A stretch of 64,000 bases of DNA, taken from Kryptolebias marmoratus. Lineage: Eukaryota > Chordata > Actinopteri > Cyprinodontiformes > Rivulidae. The translations under genes and the position numbers were made by a program. The notes under the pieces are model-generated. The model saw only the letters and a program-made list of their open reading frames with translations. It was not told the origin of the DNA and searched no databases. Shown piece after piece: positions 24,898 through 37,210 of this stretch (the stretch's first letter is position 1; each line of letters opens with the position of its first letter). The DNA is taken from positions 3,928,225 through 3,992,224 of the forward strand of contig NC_051431.1 in assembly GCF_001649575.2 (NCBI RefSeq). The letters are read 5' to 3'.

Positions 24898-25903
24898 TAG
24901 GGATGCACCGACACCACATCTGTTTCAAACCGACTACAGGTGAGTGTTTGCCAAAACTGAGTGACGATATGAGTACCAGTCAATGCTATCACACTCCAAA
25001 CCTTTAATACCAAATTTAATCTATTCCAACAAGTGAATTCTTTTAAAAATAATGGAAAATAAAATAATTCCTTCCAACTCCACCCCAAAACAATGTCCAT
25101 GATGTTTAATGGTCATCACCAGTTGTTTTCAGCACTACAGAAGCACTGTTCCTACACACTAACATTGCTAAAAGTTGAAACAGAAATAATATTAAGAAAA
25201 CAGTAAAACAATAGGCAGAGTTTCTGTCACTCACTTCTTTAAAATACATTCAGTTTTGCATCTGCACAAGTAGAGGCTGCAAAAAAAGTCAGTTTTGAAA
25301 CATTAGTTCAGCGCCTTTCCTAGATACCGTGTTGGCAGCTGCTATTTATTAGGCAGCTCGTTAAGCAGCTTTTCAAGCTCATCAATGGCCCGTGGTGGAG
25401 TACTCTGATAACCACAGTCAGTTTTGACCTTATCTACTCTCCCTTTTTTGTCCCCTGTCCTCGGAATGGTGTAGATTGATGGCGGCATCTGTCCCAGAGG
25501 GGTCAGTTCCCTGTTAGACAGCTTGCTGGCTTGGCTTTAATGGAGGCCTTCGTCCTCTTGCCAGGGACTGAGTGGTGAAATTGTCAGAAAGCTCAGGCTC
25601 AGATCGGTATATTCCCTGGGCCCTCTGCTGTTCATATCATTTACTTTGAAACTCCTCCACACAATTTGTTGTTTCACCTCTGGTGGTATTTATTGGTTGT
25701 TAGCAGGTTGATAGTGAGTGTAGATCAGGACAGCTAGGTCAACAAAATTAAAATTAAAACTACCTCCACATGGCTGACATTGCTCCTCCTTTACTACCTG
25801 TCTGCTTAACTGAGAGATGAATGTCAAGCTTTTGTAAAATGGTATCAGTACTGTGGTACTGGAACATTTTATGATTACGAGTATTAATATTGGTGCATCC
25901 CTA
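24898..25903. mobile_element. Non-autonomous hAT transposon, both ends present
   Basis: The left end is tagggatgcaccgacacc. The right end is ggtgcatccctag, giving a 12-bp perfect terminal inverted repeat, TAGGGATGCACC. The flanking 8-mers are gttgatcg (24890-24897) and gttgatgt (25904-25911), identical in 6 of 8 positions, as expected for an aged 8-bp hAT target-site duplication. The element is 1006 bp, far too short for a hAT transposase gene, so it would have depended on a relative. An internal coding-like block is listed separately. Confidence 0.8.
25342..25672 (-). pseudogene. Coding-like block inside the hAT element, origin unknown
   Basis: On the minus strand a frame open from 25536 to a stop at 25342-25344 (64 codons) includes TPPRAIDELEKLLNELPNK directly before the stop. 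An adjacent frame, open from about 25650 to 25514, includes RSEPELSDNFTTQSLARG followed by a basic, proline-rich run. The two join with one frame change near 25520-25535, so they could be one ancient exon with an indel. Composition is less AT-rich than the flanks. I do not recognise the protein, and it lacks the features I know of hAT transposases. It could be a captured host-gene fragment, an element-specific ORF remnant, or chance. Confidence 0.35.
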
Positions 25904-25911
25904 GTTGATGT

Positions 25912-27060
25912 ATCTGGCAAACTGGCTGGTCTGTTCTTAGCTTCAACAATAAGCAGCTTTACATGAATGACAATCAAGCAGACGTTACAACAATTTATTA
26001 AAAAGAGTATTTTTGCACATGCAGGATACTGTTTGATTTTAGGAAGAGCAACAGGATGTTGATATGAGACATTTACCATGAACTAACAATGCAGAACAGG
26101 ATGTTCGGTTCATCCTAAAAGTCACAGCACACTCCTGAATTCTGGTGTTGCTCGGATGAGTCATCGCTTTTTCTGCCCCAAGGTCCATGAGTGTATTAAT
26201 CATCACAAACAACAAAGTGCATCTTTAAATCAGCAATTCAGTCACACATGTTATTTTTTACACAAGTGAATCATAAGTAATCAGTGAACCCATTTTTTAA
26301 AATATAAAAACAGTAGTTTGGTGATAAAAAATAAAGTGAAAAAAGAAGAAAAAAAACAAGCTGTTATACTCTGTTTTGTCACAACGCTCTGCAGTGAACT
26401 TTGTTCCTTTACAGCAGTTCACCTTTGCCTTTCTCTAAAAGCATGAACGCAGTCTGGGCCAAACTGTGCCAGGTTTATTTCAGCTTAACCCAAAAAGATG
26501 CAGCTGGCTGGAAACACTCTGGTTTCAAGGAATCTGGGACAAGATAAAAATACAAGATACTATTTTAAAGCAACAGTTTAGCGTCACTGAAGTACAGCTG
26601 TGAGGATTCTTACAACTGGTCAGTGTCTTACCTGCAGCAGTAAGGGTGGCCCTTCTTTGAATAGTTTTGGTTTTAAAAGCCAAGTTTAAAGTTTATTTAA
26701 AAAGTACAAGTGCAAATTTTTCTCATCTTAAACAGTTCAAACTAAAACTAACCAGTCTACGTCTCTCTGTCTATGCAGAGAATTTCTCCTCACAATATTC
26801 AGCTAACTGTGGATCTCCAGCATCTATGTTTTGTCAAAACATTGTTTTTTGTTGTTTTTTTTAAAGGGAAAAACTTATTTTAGGGATAAATTCAATTGGA
26901 TACTGCATAAAACAGAAAAGCTGCCAAAAGGGCCAATCCCAGACAGCCTGTTATTCCCATCATGACATATTGATTGCTTGTTGAAGAGCTTTGTGTTGGT
27001 TTTTATACGCAGCTTCTTCTTTTGGATGTTCGGTTGTTTCCCATAACGACTGTGGTTAAA
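25912..27060. other. Intergenic DNA, no gene seen
   Basis: A 129-codon minus frame at 25690-26079 crosses the hAT right end and is therefore not a gene. Otherwise the stretch holds only short frames and A- and T-rich tracts. Confidence 0.6.
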
Positions 27061-27067
27061 CAGGCTG

Positions 27068-27365
27068 ATGTGTCATTAACTGGTGGTTCAGAAGACCCAA
27101 AACGCAGACCAAGCAGAAGGTTCAAAAAAATGTTTTAATAACTAAACTGGGATCAGAAGAACGAAACAAACAATCAGGTAAAGTGGAGTATAAAAACTAG
27201 GGGACTTGATTACTAAGAGGGAGCAGCTGGGCTGGTGATCAGATTCAGAGCAGGTGTGAGTGAAGGGCTGAAAACCAAGGAGGACTGAGGAGTAACAAGG
27301 ATAAACTAAACTCCAATCATGACTGAGAGCACTCTGAAATACGAAGATACTACAGACCAGAAACT
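27068..27365 (+). repeat. Dispersed repeat fragment
   Basis: Phrases including agacccaaaacgcagaccaa, a 'ttttaataactaaactggg' A-rich run and 'gagcagctgggctggtgatcag' resemble a common fish repeat with acc-caaa-cgcag near one end and many 'aactaa' words. No ends or duplication are visible. The class is undecided. Confidence 0.35.
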
Positions 27366-29390
27366 AAGTTACAAAATAGCTCATAACATGAAAGAATGTA
27401 GAAAAAGTGATAAAATTTCCAACAATAAAATGTATTCTGAGTTTGAATGTCTGACTCCCATGTTTTCCTAATTTCAATCAGGTTAATTACCTAAACTTAA
27501 CCAAATATTATCAGAACTAAACTAAATTGAGGACTTTTATTGTGTATATGTAAGTATTGTAAAGAAAAGTAGTCGTAGAGCAACAGAAATAAAGAATAAC
27601 TAACTTCCTTATCTGGATCATTTTCTTTGTCATTATTTTTTTCCAGGGTTTACTAATGAAGCGAATTACAGCAGAAAGATACCTGGCATTATAAAGTGGA
27701 AGACAAGTCTCCTGTGTGTCAAAAATCAAACAGTAAAGGATGGAAACAGATCTTTACCAAGAATCAAGTATCTAACAAGGTTGGAATGCATCGGTATGCA
27801 AAACTCATCATGGAAACAAACAGAAAGAGTACACAAGATTTTATAAATCAGGATTGTCAAATTATCACAAAGAAGAGGCTTTAATTTTTAAATGAAACAT
27901 TCGGTGATTTGTTTTTTGTCAACAGTAATTGATAGAACTAACAATGGGCTGAAGTATACATATATATATATATATTTTTTCCCAAAGTTACACAACTGAT
28001 TTTTTTTTCCTCTACCAGCAAAAACCACCAGTGAACATTATCCTCACATTCACATCTATACTGTAATCCCAGTAGGGAGCATTCATCCAAGTTTGATTTA
28101 ATCATTTAGACAGGCAAGTGCTTCATGCATTATAAATAGAACAGAGCTCTCAGCCTCTCAGGATCGGGCTGCACCTTGCTAGTTGCTACAGGTTTGAGGC
28201 TCTGAAATGCGTCAAAAATACAAAGTTGAGAATGTAAAGCAATTAAATAAACTGGACAAGTTGTTTTTGTCTTTCAGTTTTTACTTTTATTGTGATTCAC
28301 AAGACAATCAGGCTTGATTTGACAATTTGCTTGTTATTTGTGTGCACAATTCAGTCAAAGGTAAATTAAACTCCTGTTTACTGTGTTACAATCAGAGCAG
28401 ATTTATTGTTGATGCAAACCTTATGTTCACATTGACTTGACTGGTGTTCTTCTTTTGCTCACAATGACATGAAGATCATTAAAAATTAAAGTCATCCTGG
28501 ATGCTGTTGGCAGTTCTGCTGGCAACGCTGCAACGTTACAGCACCCTGAGTGGAAGTGACTGACTTTTATACACACTATCCCTCTAATTTTCTTCTGCCG
28601 CAAAGGGGGGAAAAAAAAGAAAAGAAAAAAAGATTAGACTCCAAAGCAAACCCCACCGCCCTGAACAAGAGCCGCTTTGATTATTTAAACCCAAACCTGT
28701 TTCTTTTTAAATGGAAAAATCTGGTTTTAATCTTCAAGCATATTTCATTCAAATGTTTGCATAGTTAGAACCATCCTTCTCTATCAGACCTTCAGACCTC
28801 TGAAAGACTTCTTTGTGCCATTCTCTCTGATTTCAACTTTGATACAGAGTCAAACTGATTGCACCATGAGAAACCAAAGGTGATTATCCTGATGAACTAG
28901 ACAGAAAAAATGTACCCTATTATGTGAGGTGAGAAAAGGTTGATTAAAATGAGTTTCGAGTTAATTCTACTTCCATTTTCCTAAACTCAGCTTTGCCTGA
29001 CCACGTATTGCCTAAGGCTGTCTTTGACTTGAAAAGCTTAGGCACACTTTATATTTCCAAAATATACACAAAACTGCACAATGATGGAGGAGTTTATGGT
29101 TGGATCAGTCAGCCTGCATTTCAGACTGTTCTTGCAGATATTAAATATTGATTTACTGATTAATTTCACATTTTCAAACACAAACGACGTTGTGAAATAC
29201 CAGGAGAACATAAATAGAAATTTCTGATAATGATCTCAACTTAAAATGAAAAGATTACATTTTGCTCTCAGTTTTAAGCTAAGATCATCTTTTGTAAAGA
29301 AATTACTGCGTTTTAGATGTTTTGGTGAAATCTTGAATGACTGTCAGCTGCGGCCACATCAAATTTCTATCTGAATATATGTAAGATTCA
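27366..29390. other. Intergenic DNA with a TA microsatellite
   Basis: No gene is supported. A (TA)7-8 tract lies at 27961-27975 and a poly-purine stretch at about 28606-28632. The plus frame at 27696-27884 has no recognised domain. Confidence 0.6.
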
Positions 29391-29394
29391 CTGT

Positions 29395-29620
29395 GGCATG
29401 GATATGTTTGTGTTTGCTAAGGTTGATTAGCTGTGGTGGCCATTTTGCAGTGGGTTGACTCCAAAAGTTAATCAGTTGTACATGTCATCCCAACGGTTAC
29501 TTTCTGAAAAGTTGTTGAGTGACTCATGAGACATTTTGCAAACACTACAGCCAAAAAAACCCACACAGAGACAAAGGCAAAAAAGGATCTCTCCACTTTC
29601 ACCTTTGGCAGGTGGTGATT
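29395..29620 (-). repeat. Dispersed repeat family R, copy 3
   Basis: In reverse orientation it shows gtttgtgtttgctaaggttg, gctgtggtggccattttgca, gggttgactccaaaagttaa, gactcatgagacattttgca and, at the end, cacctttggcaggtggtgat. This last phrase is the family's usual TTACCTCNGCC end reverse-complemented and diverged. Confidence 0.7.
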
Positions 29621-30985
29621 CCAAAAAGTAATGCTGGGAAATACTGCAAGAAAATAAATAGAAGCTCCTGATTTTTTTTATTTTCACTTAAAATGAAGAA
29701 ATAAGTGTCCTCTTTGACAGTAAAACATTTGTAATGCCACGTAAAAAAGACCCTCAGGAGGTCCTTGAGCATGAGGCCAACCTGCAGAAAAACAAGTATC
29801 CCTGCATTTGCAAAGAACCTGTTCTCCTTTCAGTGCATTTTACCTTGTCTTGAACTCTACCTGCTCCATGAAGATAAAATCAATTTTCTACATGTTCTTT
29901 TTTGCATTTAAATGATGAAGTTTTCCTGATTAACCTAACACATTAGCCAAGGTGATTCTATCTTTCTTGGCTGTTCTTTGATTTAGGCCAAATGGTGCAG
30001 AGAGGAGAAATGAATTAACGAGTACATATAACCAAACTACTTTGTGTAAAAACCCACCAAAAATGAATCTAAAGTATCTAACGCATGTTATCGTATCATT
30101 TGTGTTTGACCAAAACAAATAATGCTCCTTTTTATTCCCCACATTATTTTACCCTGAGATAACAGCCAAAACACATTAGAGACATTTTCTATTGTGAGTA
30201 ATCCAGAGGAAGTGCTGCCCCCAGCAATGTCAGAGTAAGTTACAGTCATCCCAAAATAGGTACTGAAAATAGGAGGTGAACATGTCATCCCGACTTAGGT
30301 CAAGCCAACAGGAGCTTTGCAGAGAGAACAAAAGCAGTCTAACTGCTTCCCCCAGCCACAGAAAACCTTTGTTTCATGCAGCAGGCTACAATTTCAGCTC
30401 ATGTGTTCTCCAATCAGATCAAGGTTTCAAATACGTTACCTCTAACCACAGTGAAGAGACAGAGGTTATTAATATTTTTCTGATGGGCATAAGGGTGATA
30501 GCATTTTCAGACAATTCTCAATTATTTTCCCTCCTTGGCACATAAGGTTGAAGAACTTAAAGACAAATACTATCCTTCACAACATCCTCATTTTTATTTT
30601 TTTTACAGGCAGTGCGCTTGCATCTTACGTCTCCAAGGACCCACTTCTGACAATGTGATGGAGGTCTACAGAAAACAACTGTCCAAATATTCAGATCAGA
30701 CAAAGATACCTGCAAAGAATACTTCGTGTTGAATTTATATAAGCTGCTGAAAGATGAAACACAGCTTGTGCTAAGAGTGGGCAAACAACCCAGTGTCCTC
30801 ACACAGAGGGCTCAAAGGAAAACTTAAATGTTCATCAGCTTACTATTTTTCTTTTTTTCTGAGAGCTACAGTACATTTGTTAGGTTTTTGAGAAGTATGT
30901 ACATAGCTTATGCATTTCTATAAAAAGAAAATGTTGGATTGCGCCTTCTGGCTTTAAAGACTCAATACATTATTACAACAATAAA
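29621..30985. other. Intergenic DNA, no gene seen
   Basis: Frames at 30276-30545 and 30535-30732 have no domain and lie in mixed-composition DNA. No repeat landmark was recognised. Confidence 0.6.
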
Positions 30986-30989
30986 TCCA

Positions 30990-32155
30990 AAAGAGTTGCA
31001 ACGTTGTGTAAAATGTAAATGCAAACAGAATACAATGATTTGAAAATCCCATAAACCCATTTTCTTGGCAATAGAATATAGTAAACAAATGTTTTAAACT
31101 AAAAAAATGTATCATTTATTTGAAAGAAAGTAATTTTAAATGGTTGGGGTAGTGGCAACAAAACTGTAAAAGTGGGACATATATAAAACAGCTGGAAGAG
31201 AATTTGCAATGAATTAGGTTCATTGAGAACAGGTTAGTAAGAGCAATGTGTACAAAAAGAATATAGAGAATAGAGAGGATAAATCTGTTAGAAGTAAATA
31301 TGGGCAGAGGTTCACCACTCTGCAAAAAGCTGCAGTTTTAAAAAAGTGGAACAATTTCTGAATAAAACTGAGAAGACTTTGAATATCCCATCATCTACAG
31401 TTCATACAACAATCAAAATATTTCAAGAATATGGAGAAACCTCTGAGGTCAAAGGTCAAGGCTGGATGTTGGTGATCAGGTTCTGGTTCTGTTCTGCTCA
31501 GGAAAACTTCCACCGATCATCGTCTGTAAACACAGTTCACCGTGCCGTCCACAGATGCTGCTTAAAGCTCTATCAGGCAAAGAAGAAGCCAGATGTGAAC
31601 ACCATCCAGAAATGCTGCCGTCTTCTCTGGACCAACGAGGAGAACTGTTCTGAGGTCAGACAAAATAAAATTTGAACATTTTTTTGGAAACTACAGACGT
31701 CATGTTCTCTGTAGTAAAGAGGAGAGGGATGGTCCAGCCTGTTATCAGCACACAGTTCAAAAGCTTGCCTCTCTGATGGTATGGGGGTGCATTAAAGCCT
31801 CTGGCATGGGCAGTTTACACATCTGGAGAGGCATCATCAATACAGAAAAGTATATTGAGTTTTTAGAACAGCATCTGCTCCCATTCAGCAAAAAATCTGG
31901 CAAAGATAACCCCAGACTGTTGAACAGCTGAAGTTATACATCAGACAAGAATGGAACAACATTCCCCTCTTAAAACTCCAGCAGCTGCTCTCCTCCGTAC
32001 CTTAACATTTACAGACTGTTGCTAAAAGATGAGGAAATGCTTCACAGTGGGAAACATGGCCCCTGTTTCTGTTTTTGAATTGTGTTTCTGCCACAAAATT
32101 CAAAATGAAGGTATAATTGTTTAGTTGAAATATTTGATATGTTTACTATTTACTG
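30990..32155 (+). mobile_element. Tc1/mariner-superfamily relic A, internally deleted
   Basis: The left end (gttgcaacgttgtgtaaaat, then caatgatttgaaaatccc) and the right end (attcaaaatgaaggtataat) resemble a very common fish element of the Tc1/mariner group. Transposase remnants lie between them. Compared with the layout I remember for full elements, the middle of the catalytic domain is absent at about 31890-31930. A second copy in opposite orientation lies at 50790-52355. Confidence 0.75.
31346..32010 (+). pseudogene. Broken Tc1/mariner transposase, relic A
   Basis: The N-terminal frame (from 31346) contains a helix-turn-helix-like stretch, LNIPSSTVHTTIKIFQEYGE. A second frame from about 31640 to the stop at 31929-31931 carries a catalytic-region motif RSDKIKFE (first aspartate of the DDE/D triad) and LASLMVWGCIKASGMGSLHI, typical of this superfamily. 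A third frame (about 31933-32005) gives the C-terminal piece with IRQEWNNIPLLKLQQLL. The segment expected to hold the second and third catalytic acids is deleted, and there are frameshifts, so no active enzyme is possible. Confidence 0.75.
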
Positions 32156-32374
32156 CCATCCTTACATATACATGCTTATGATTTATATCTTTAGATATAG
32201 ATTCACAAACAAAAAAACAAATCAAATCTAAACAAACAAACAACAAGCAACACTAGCGTTAAATCTAGAAAAGACTGGAGGCCTGCTTGAAGGCAGCACA
32301 AAGGTGACCATTTGTTTCCTCCGGGTGTTTGGATGCACAGACGTGCGTGTTACTTGATCTTTAAACAGCGTCAG

Positions 32375-32530
32375 TATAAGTATTGGGATGTATGATAGTG
32401 AGTGTTTCTGTGCAGGTCCTGAGATGAACCGCTGACCTGTCCAAGGTGTTTCTGCCTCTGGCCAAATGACAGCCTGAGGAAGGTTCCAGGCCTTTGCCTT
32501 CCTGAACTGCAGAGGATAGATGGATGAGAG
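32375..32530 (+). repeat. Diverged SINE-like tail region
   Basis: The series gaaccgctgacctgtccaag, gtgtttctgcctctggccaa, atgacagcctgaggaaggtt, ccaggcc and gaggatagatggatgag follows the order of a well-known tRNA-headed fish repeat ('gactggcgacctgtccagggtgt ... gccctatgacagctgggata ... atggatgga'). Only the 3' part is present. Confidence 0.5.
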
Positions 32531-35500
32531 AAATTATGTGTGCATGTTTACTTTTTGACACAATAATACAACAAAATTCTAAAAAAGCACAAACTTAAAA
32601 AAAAATAAATAAATCACAAAACTTTACATGTGAAGGTCAAAAGATTATTCTAACTTCCTGTATGCTGTTTCCTCTTTGCTCTGTTGGCATTTCAGCAAAA
32701 ATAAAATAAAAAAAAAACATATAATAAGGATATACTGATTAAGCAATTGTGTTTATTAATGTGTAATTAATGGCAACAATAAACTTTTGTGATCAATATT
32801 ATATTTGTCTGGTCATAAGATTTTGCAACTTTTCTCAGGTATTGATCAAAACTTTTATTTTGTAGTTTATTTGTACAAATATTTTCTATCTTTTATTATT
32901 GTGCTTCCATTTTATATTCAATACAGTATTTTGTATATTTGTATTTATTTTAAATATTTTGCATTAACATTTACAATTTTTGTAATATCTTGTTTAGTGA
33001 AATCTGTGGTATACCATTATTTTGTCTTTATATGTATAAAATCTACGTGGCCCCTCTTTTCAGCTGCAACAATTCAAATTATTATTTTATTCAACAAAAA
33101 GTACATTATTGCTTTTCATTTTAAAGTATTTTTAATACTATAATCATGCAGAAATGTCTTTGCTGTTTCAAAAATGTTTTACTAAGCTGAATTAAAGGGT
33201 ATTGATTCAATTATCAGTGTTTGTATGCAGCTAGCCACTTGTGTTTGAGTTGAATGGAATGCGTGGATGCCGTCACCCACTTTGACTTTATTCCAGCTAG
33301 AATTACCAGAATTTGAGGGTTCTAGTGGAGATTGCTATTTGGAACCTTATTAGACAGTCATACATATAATATAAAAGAAGGCTACTTAATAATGTGCATG
33401 AACACAACAAATTCAACCTGGAACACTCATTGTTTTAAGGCCACAGAGCTAAAAAATACACAACCATTCTGCAAAAGTTTCCAAATATCAACTCTGAAAT
33501 GTATCGTGGCCACAACAACGTGCTTGTTACAAAACAATGTGGTTATTGATTTAATAAAAATGAAAGAAAATCAGTTCCTTGGGAAAAAATACCATATAAA
33601 ATGAGAAATTCTTTCTTTCTCTTCTAACACATGGAGGAATATTCCCTGGCCTCAAACGCACTGTTGGCAGGTCTAATTATGTGGTGTGGAAATCTGCTGC
33701 GTTAAATCGGAGAAAGTGATGTTTAGTAGACAATTCAATGTTTTGCAAGCAAACAAGATGACACCCCAACACAAAATCAATCAAATTTATTAGCAGTAAA
33801 TCAATCTTCCACATCAAATATATTCAGCTTAGATGATAAATTTGTCACTTTGTTTAGAGCCACAATAAGCCTCCAAGGCTGAAAGCCATGGGCCTCCAAT
33901 ATGGCTGTCAGGAGCGCATTAAATCACCCAGAAGAAAGCTGCAAGTAAAGGAAAAAATGCCAAGTTTACTTTGTTCCCTCCTAATGTTGTCGAATATAAT
34001 CTTCCAGCTGTAAGTTATTCAGCTGGAGAATAACAGCCGCATGATAACACACTCAGACCCCTTTTCTCCCCTCTGTGTCTCTGACAGCACAGATGCTCAC
34101 ACAGGCTGGGACTGGTCATACAGTGTCACTCACAATCAGTCGCTCAGTGCCAAAGTGCATTCATCCAGAAAATGCCAGATTTCACTATAATCATTTTTTT
34201 TTTCTTCTTCTATCTTCGTCTCTTCATACCTTGGCTATCTCAGACTCTGAAGACGGGCTATTGGAAATCTTGACCTTCAGGATGACAGTTATCACCGCTC
34301 GGAGATTTGTGTGTGTAGTGAGTTTGTGAAGTACAGGTCTGAGCACTGCCAGGTTTGCTGAAGCTCGTCACTATGTTCAGCATTATTTGACTTAAACCTG
34401 ATGATTTGGCTCAATATTTGAATAATGAAAATGACTTCTGGCAATGCGTCTCCGTAGTCTTTTTATTTATTTATTTTTATCCAGGTCAGACAATAGATAT
34501 ACATTTTTTTCCTTATTTTTCCTTAAGGATTACACTTTGAATTTTATTATTCATGCGGGTGAGCAGTAACTGCACATCTGAAGTAAAGATAATATGTAAA
34601 ACCATTTTTGGCACAAGTGGCAAAACCTTTCTTTGCAAGGTGTGAGTATGAAGAGTGAAAGAGGTGAGGACCTTCTTTCCTGTGATTGTGGGTATGACAG
34701 TGATGCTGCGAGGCATGTTGTGTTTGTTCTGACTGCATCAGCACCACTACAGGACTTCCAGATCTTTTGCATTATGCAAAGCTTTAAAGGCAGGTTGTTT
34801 CAGAGAAAGCAGGACAACTGAAAACCTAAAACAGTAGATGACTTGCAATATTTTTACCTTTGCAATGACCTACAGATCTACAAACCAGACGGTTCCTAAG
34901 GGCAAAACATTTGCCTCCCAAAGTAGTTTCTCTTAATAAATAATGTTATTTAATAACTTAGCTTGTAGTTGTATGTTTTTCAACTATTTTAACTTTTTTT
35001 AATGGAATTTAAAACACTAGATCCTTATTGAGTACTGGTATGTTGTGCAGCATAACCTGTTGTATCCAACAGTGTAGACTTTCTGTTAAAAAACATCCAT
35101 TTGTGGGACTAAAATTAAAAAATCAATTGTAAATCAAGCAAGATGGACCAGGCAGCCCCAGAAACCAGAAAGCTAAGGACCAAAGGGAGACATACGTCAG
35201 GACATTTTCTCCCAACAGGGTAGGCCTGTTTTCTTGTTCATAGCTGCACTCAGATTGCAAGTGAATCTTATTTTACTAATCATGTGGCTTCTGAACGTAA
35301 TAGTTAGACATTTAAAGAGCTGCTCCCCTGTACACACAGCTGTATAACTGTCCATGTGTTTTATTTGACACAGTTAAAATTAAAAATACTCTTATTTCAG
35401 GAGGGAAAGATTTCCTGCCTCTGTCTGAATTGATTATTATAGTGTTGTTGTGATGGACACAAGACACAATCTCAACATTTTCTTTGTCAAGTGTCACAGA

Positions 35501-36700
35501 TTAAGACTTTTATTTTGTAATCAAGTTATTTAGCATCGTTACATGTAGGGCTAAGTAGTTACTTCCTAACCCTGAATAGACATTCTTAGCCTAATTACTA
35601 CATTAATGAGGCTTATAAATGAATCTAGCTTATGAAATCATATCAAATATGGGTGTAGAAGAAATTCAGGGATTAAAGCCAACATCTGCCCTACCAATAT
35701 TTATGCTTAAAAATCCACTAGTATTATGAACCCAACTGGTGAAGCTGCAGAAAGTTATTTGCTTCAGCTAATACCCTGTTTAAAACAGAAAAACGTAATG
35801 AGGAATTTTCATGCTCAGGCATGGCCAAATCAATAGGACAATTGTGCATTGAGCATTCTTCAGAGGGAGATAATTTTCTTCTGCAAAATGCATTTGAATG
35901 CATAACACCTGAAACCAAACAGATTGCAGATGATGTCTGCAACCAAGCATAGCCACAGGAGCCTTCCCGTCATGCTTAACTGGACATCGAGGATGCATGA
36001 TTCTTTGCCTGATGTCAGAAAGTAACCCTGCAGCAGGTACAGCCTGCAATGATGATGCTTTTGCATATTTGAAGCTGAATATCTAATGGAACTATGGGAA
36101 TAAAAAGGCATGTCTATGCCTGGAACTCTGGATTTGATCAGCATATTAATACAGAATAGTGATTATACTCTGCTGGCAATACCTCAAGGCCAGACATTTA
36201 ATGAAAGGCCACCACTGACCTTCCAGCCAAGCAGAATAGCATTATACCTAAAATGGAAAGTTCACTATCAGCGTTAAATCTTTAAATAAAATCTTGTTCA
36301 TTTACATAATTAGAATTTTGATCTCTGAAGAAGGCTGTCTATGTGCTCAGCTGTTTAGTAATATGTGCTGCAGGACATCAGAAACTTCCACAGAGGACAA
36401 ACTGAGAAGTGTTTGAAATGAGAGATGAGGCGGCATGCTGTAAAAAGTTATACACAAGTTCAAACCAGAGGGGACACCTTTCTGTTGAGAGACTCTGATT
36501 TAATGGAGCTGCTGTTGAGAATTTACTGTCTGCCACTTGCAGTATATAACTGCTGTATAATTTCCCAGCTCTTATCTACTCATGTAACGCATGCTGATCT
36601 GGGATAATGGTATTGTTTGACGAGGCAGCCAAGAGAGCAGACTGCAGAGTCATAAGATAATGTACATCCTTCACACAAGCACCATGAGGGAAGTGTTTAA
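32531..36700. other. Intergenic DNA, no gene seen
   Basis: No gene is supported. A hydrophobic 112-codon frame at 32805-33143 is produced by T-rich DNA. Repeat-free, mixed-composition blocks at about 33640-34060 and 35740-36140 could be conserved elements. Frames around 34513-34821 overlap in several frames on both strands. Confidence 0.55.
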
Positions 36701-36703
36701 CTT

Positions 36704-36915
36704 ATTACCTCGGCCAATCAGGTTATGTTTTCGGTTTGTTTGTGAGTTTGTCTGTCTGTTAACAAGATTATTTAAGAACTAAGGGACAGATTTTGATGAC
36801 ATTTTCAGGAAATGTGGAGGTTGTCACAAAACAATAGTGATTGCAAAATTGTAATGCAAAAATGCTTGTGCTGAAGTTGGCAAAATGCTACTATTTTTAC
36901 CACAAAACACACCAA
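36704..36915 (+). repeat. Dispersed repeat family R, copy 4 (5' end)
   Basis: It starts ttacctcggccaatcaggtt, then tctgtctgttaacaagatta, aactaagggacagattttga and tgacattttcagg. This corresponds to the TTACC end of the inverted copy at 42562 and to 'cagattttgatgaaacatcc' there. It is truncated before the 'gtggtagtagc' core. Confidence 0.6.
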
Positions 36916-36922
36916 CTTGCGA

Positions 36923-37206
36923 TATGGTAAATGGTAAATGGCTTGCACTTATATAGCGCTTTATCTAGTCCAAGGACCCCAAAGCGCTACAATCATTCAC
37001 CCATTCATCCTCACACTGATGGCGGTAAGCTGCCCTGGTGAGGCTGCCACCACACCGGCGCCACCGAGCCCTCTGACCACCAGTAGGCAAGGCAGGTGAA
37101 GTCTTGCCAAGGACACAACAGCTGAGACAGCTAGAGCGGGAGCTCGAACCAGCAACCCTTCGATTACAGGACAAACCCCCCCTACCTCCTGCGCCACTGC
37201 CGCCCC
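36923..37206 (-). mobile_element. tRNA-derived SINE with (TTTACCA)n-like tail
   Basis: On the minus strand it begins ggggcggcagtggcgcagga, and the B-box-like ggttcgagctc follows at the plus-strand position 37140-37150. This is the arrangement of an RNA polymerase III promoter in a tRNA-like head. The body continues with ttgtgtccttggcaagactt and ends with aaagcgctatataagtgcaa and a short tandem ccatttaccatttacc at 36926-36941. It resembles a SINE common in percomorph fish. Flanking duplication is not clear. The chance frames on it are not genes. Confidence 0.7.
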
Positions 37207-37210
37207 ATAT

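Noticed and set aside
25690..26079. 129-codon minus-strand frame
   Set aside because: It crosses the right end of the hAT element and its target-site duplication, so it is not a conserved unit.
31346..31675. 109-codon plus-strand frame as a host gene
   Set aside because: Its helix-turn-helix-like stretch and context show it is part of a broken Tc1/mariner transposase.
32805..33143. 112-codon hydrophobic plus-strand frame that could look like a membrane protein
   Set aside because: T-rich DNA gives F, I, L, Y codons on its own; no charged loops or family resemblance.
37140..37206. Possible tRNA gene
   Set aside because: A- and B-box-like words are present but the cloverleaf is not, and a SINE body and tail follow directly.
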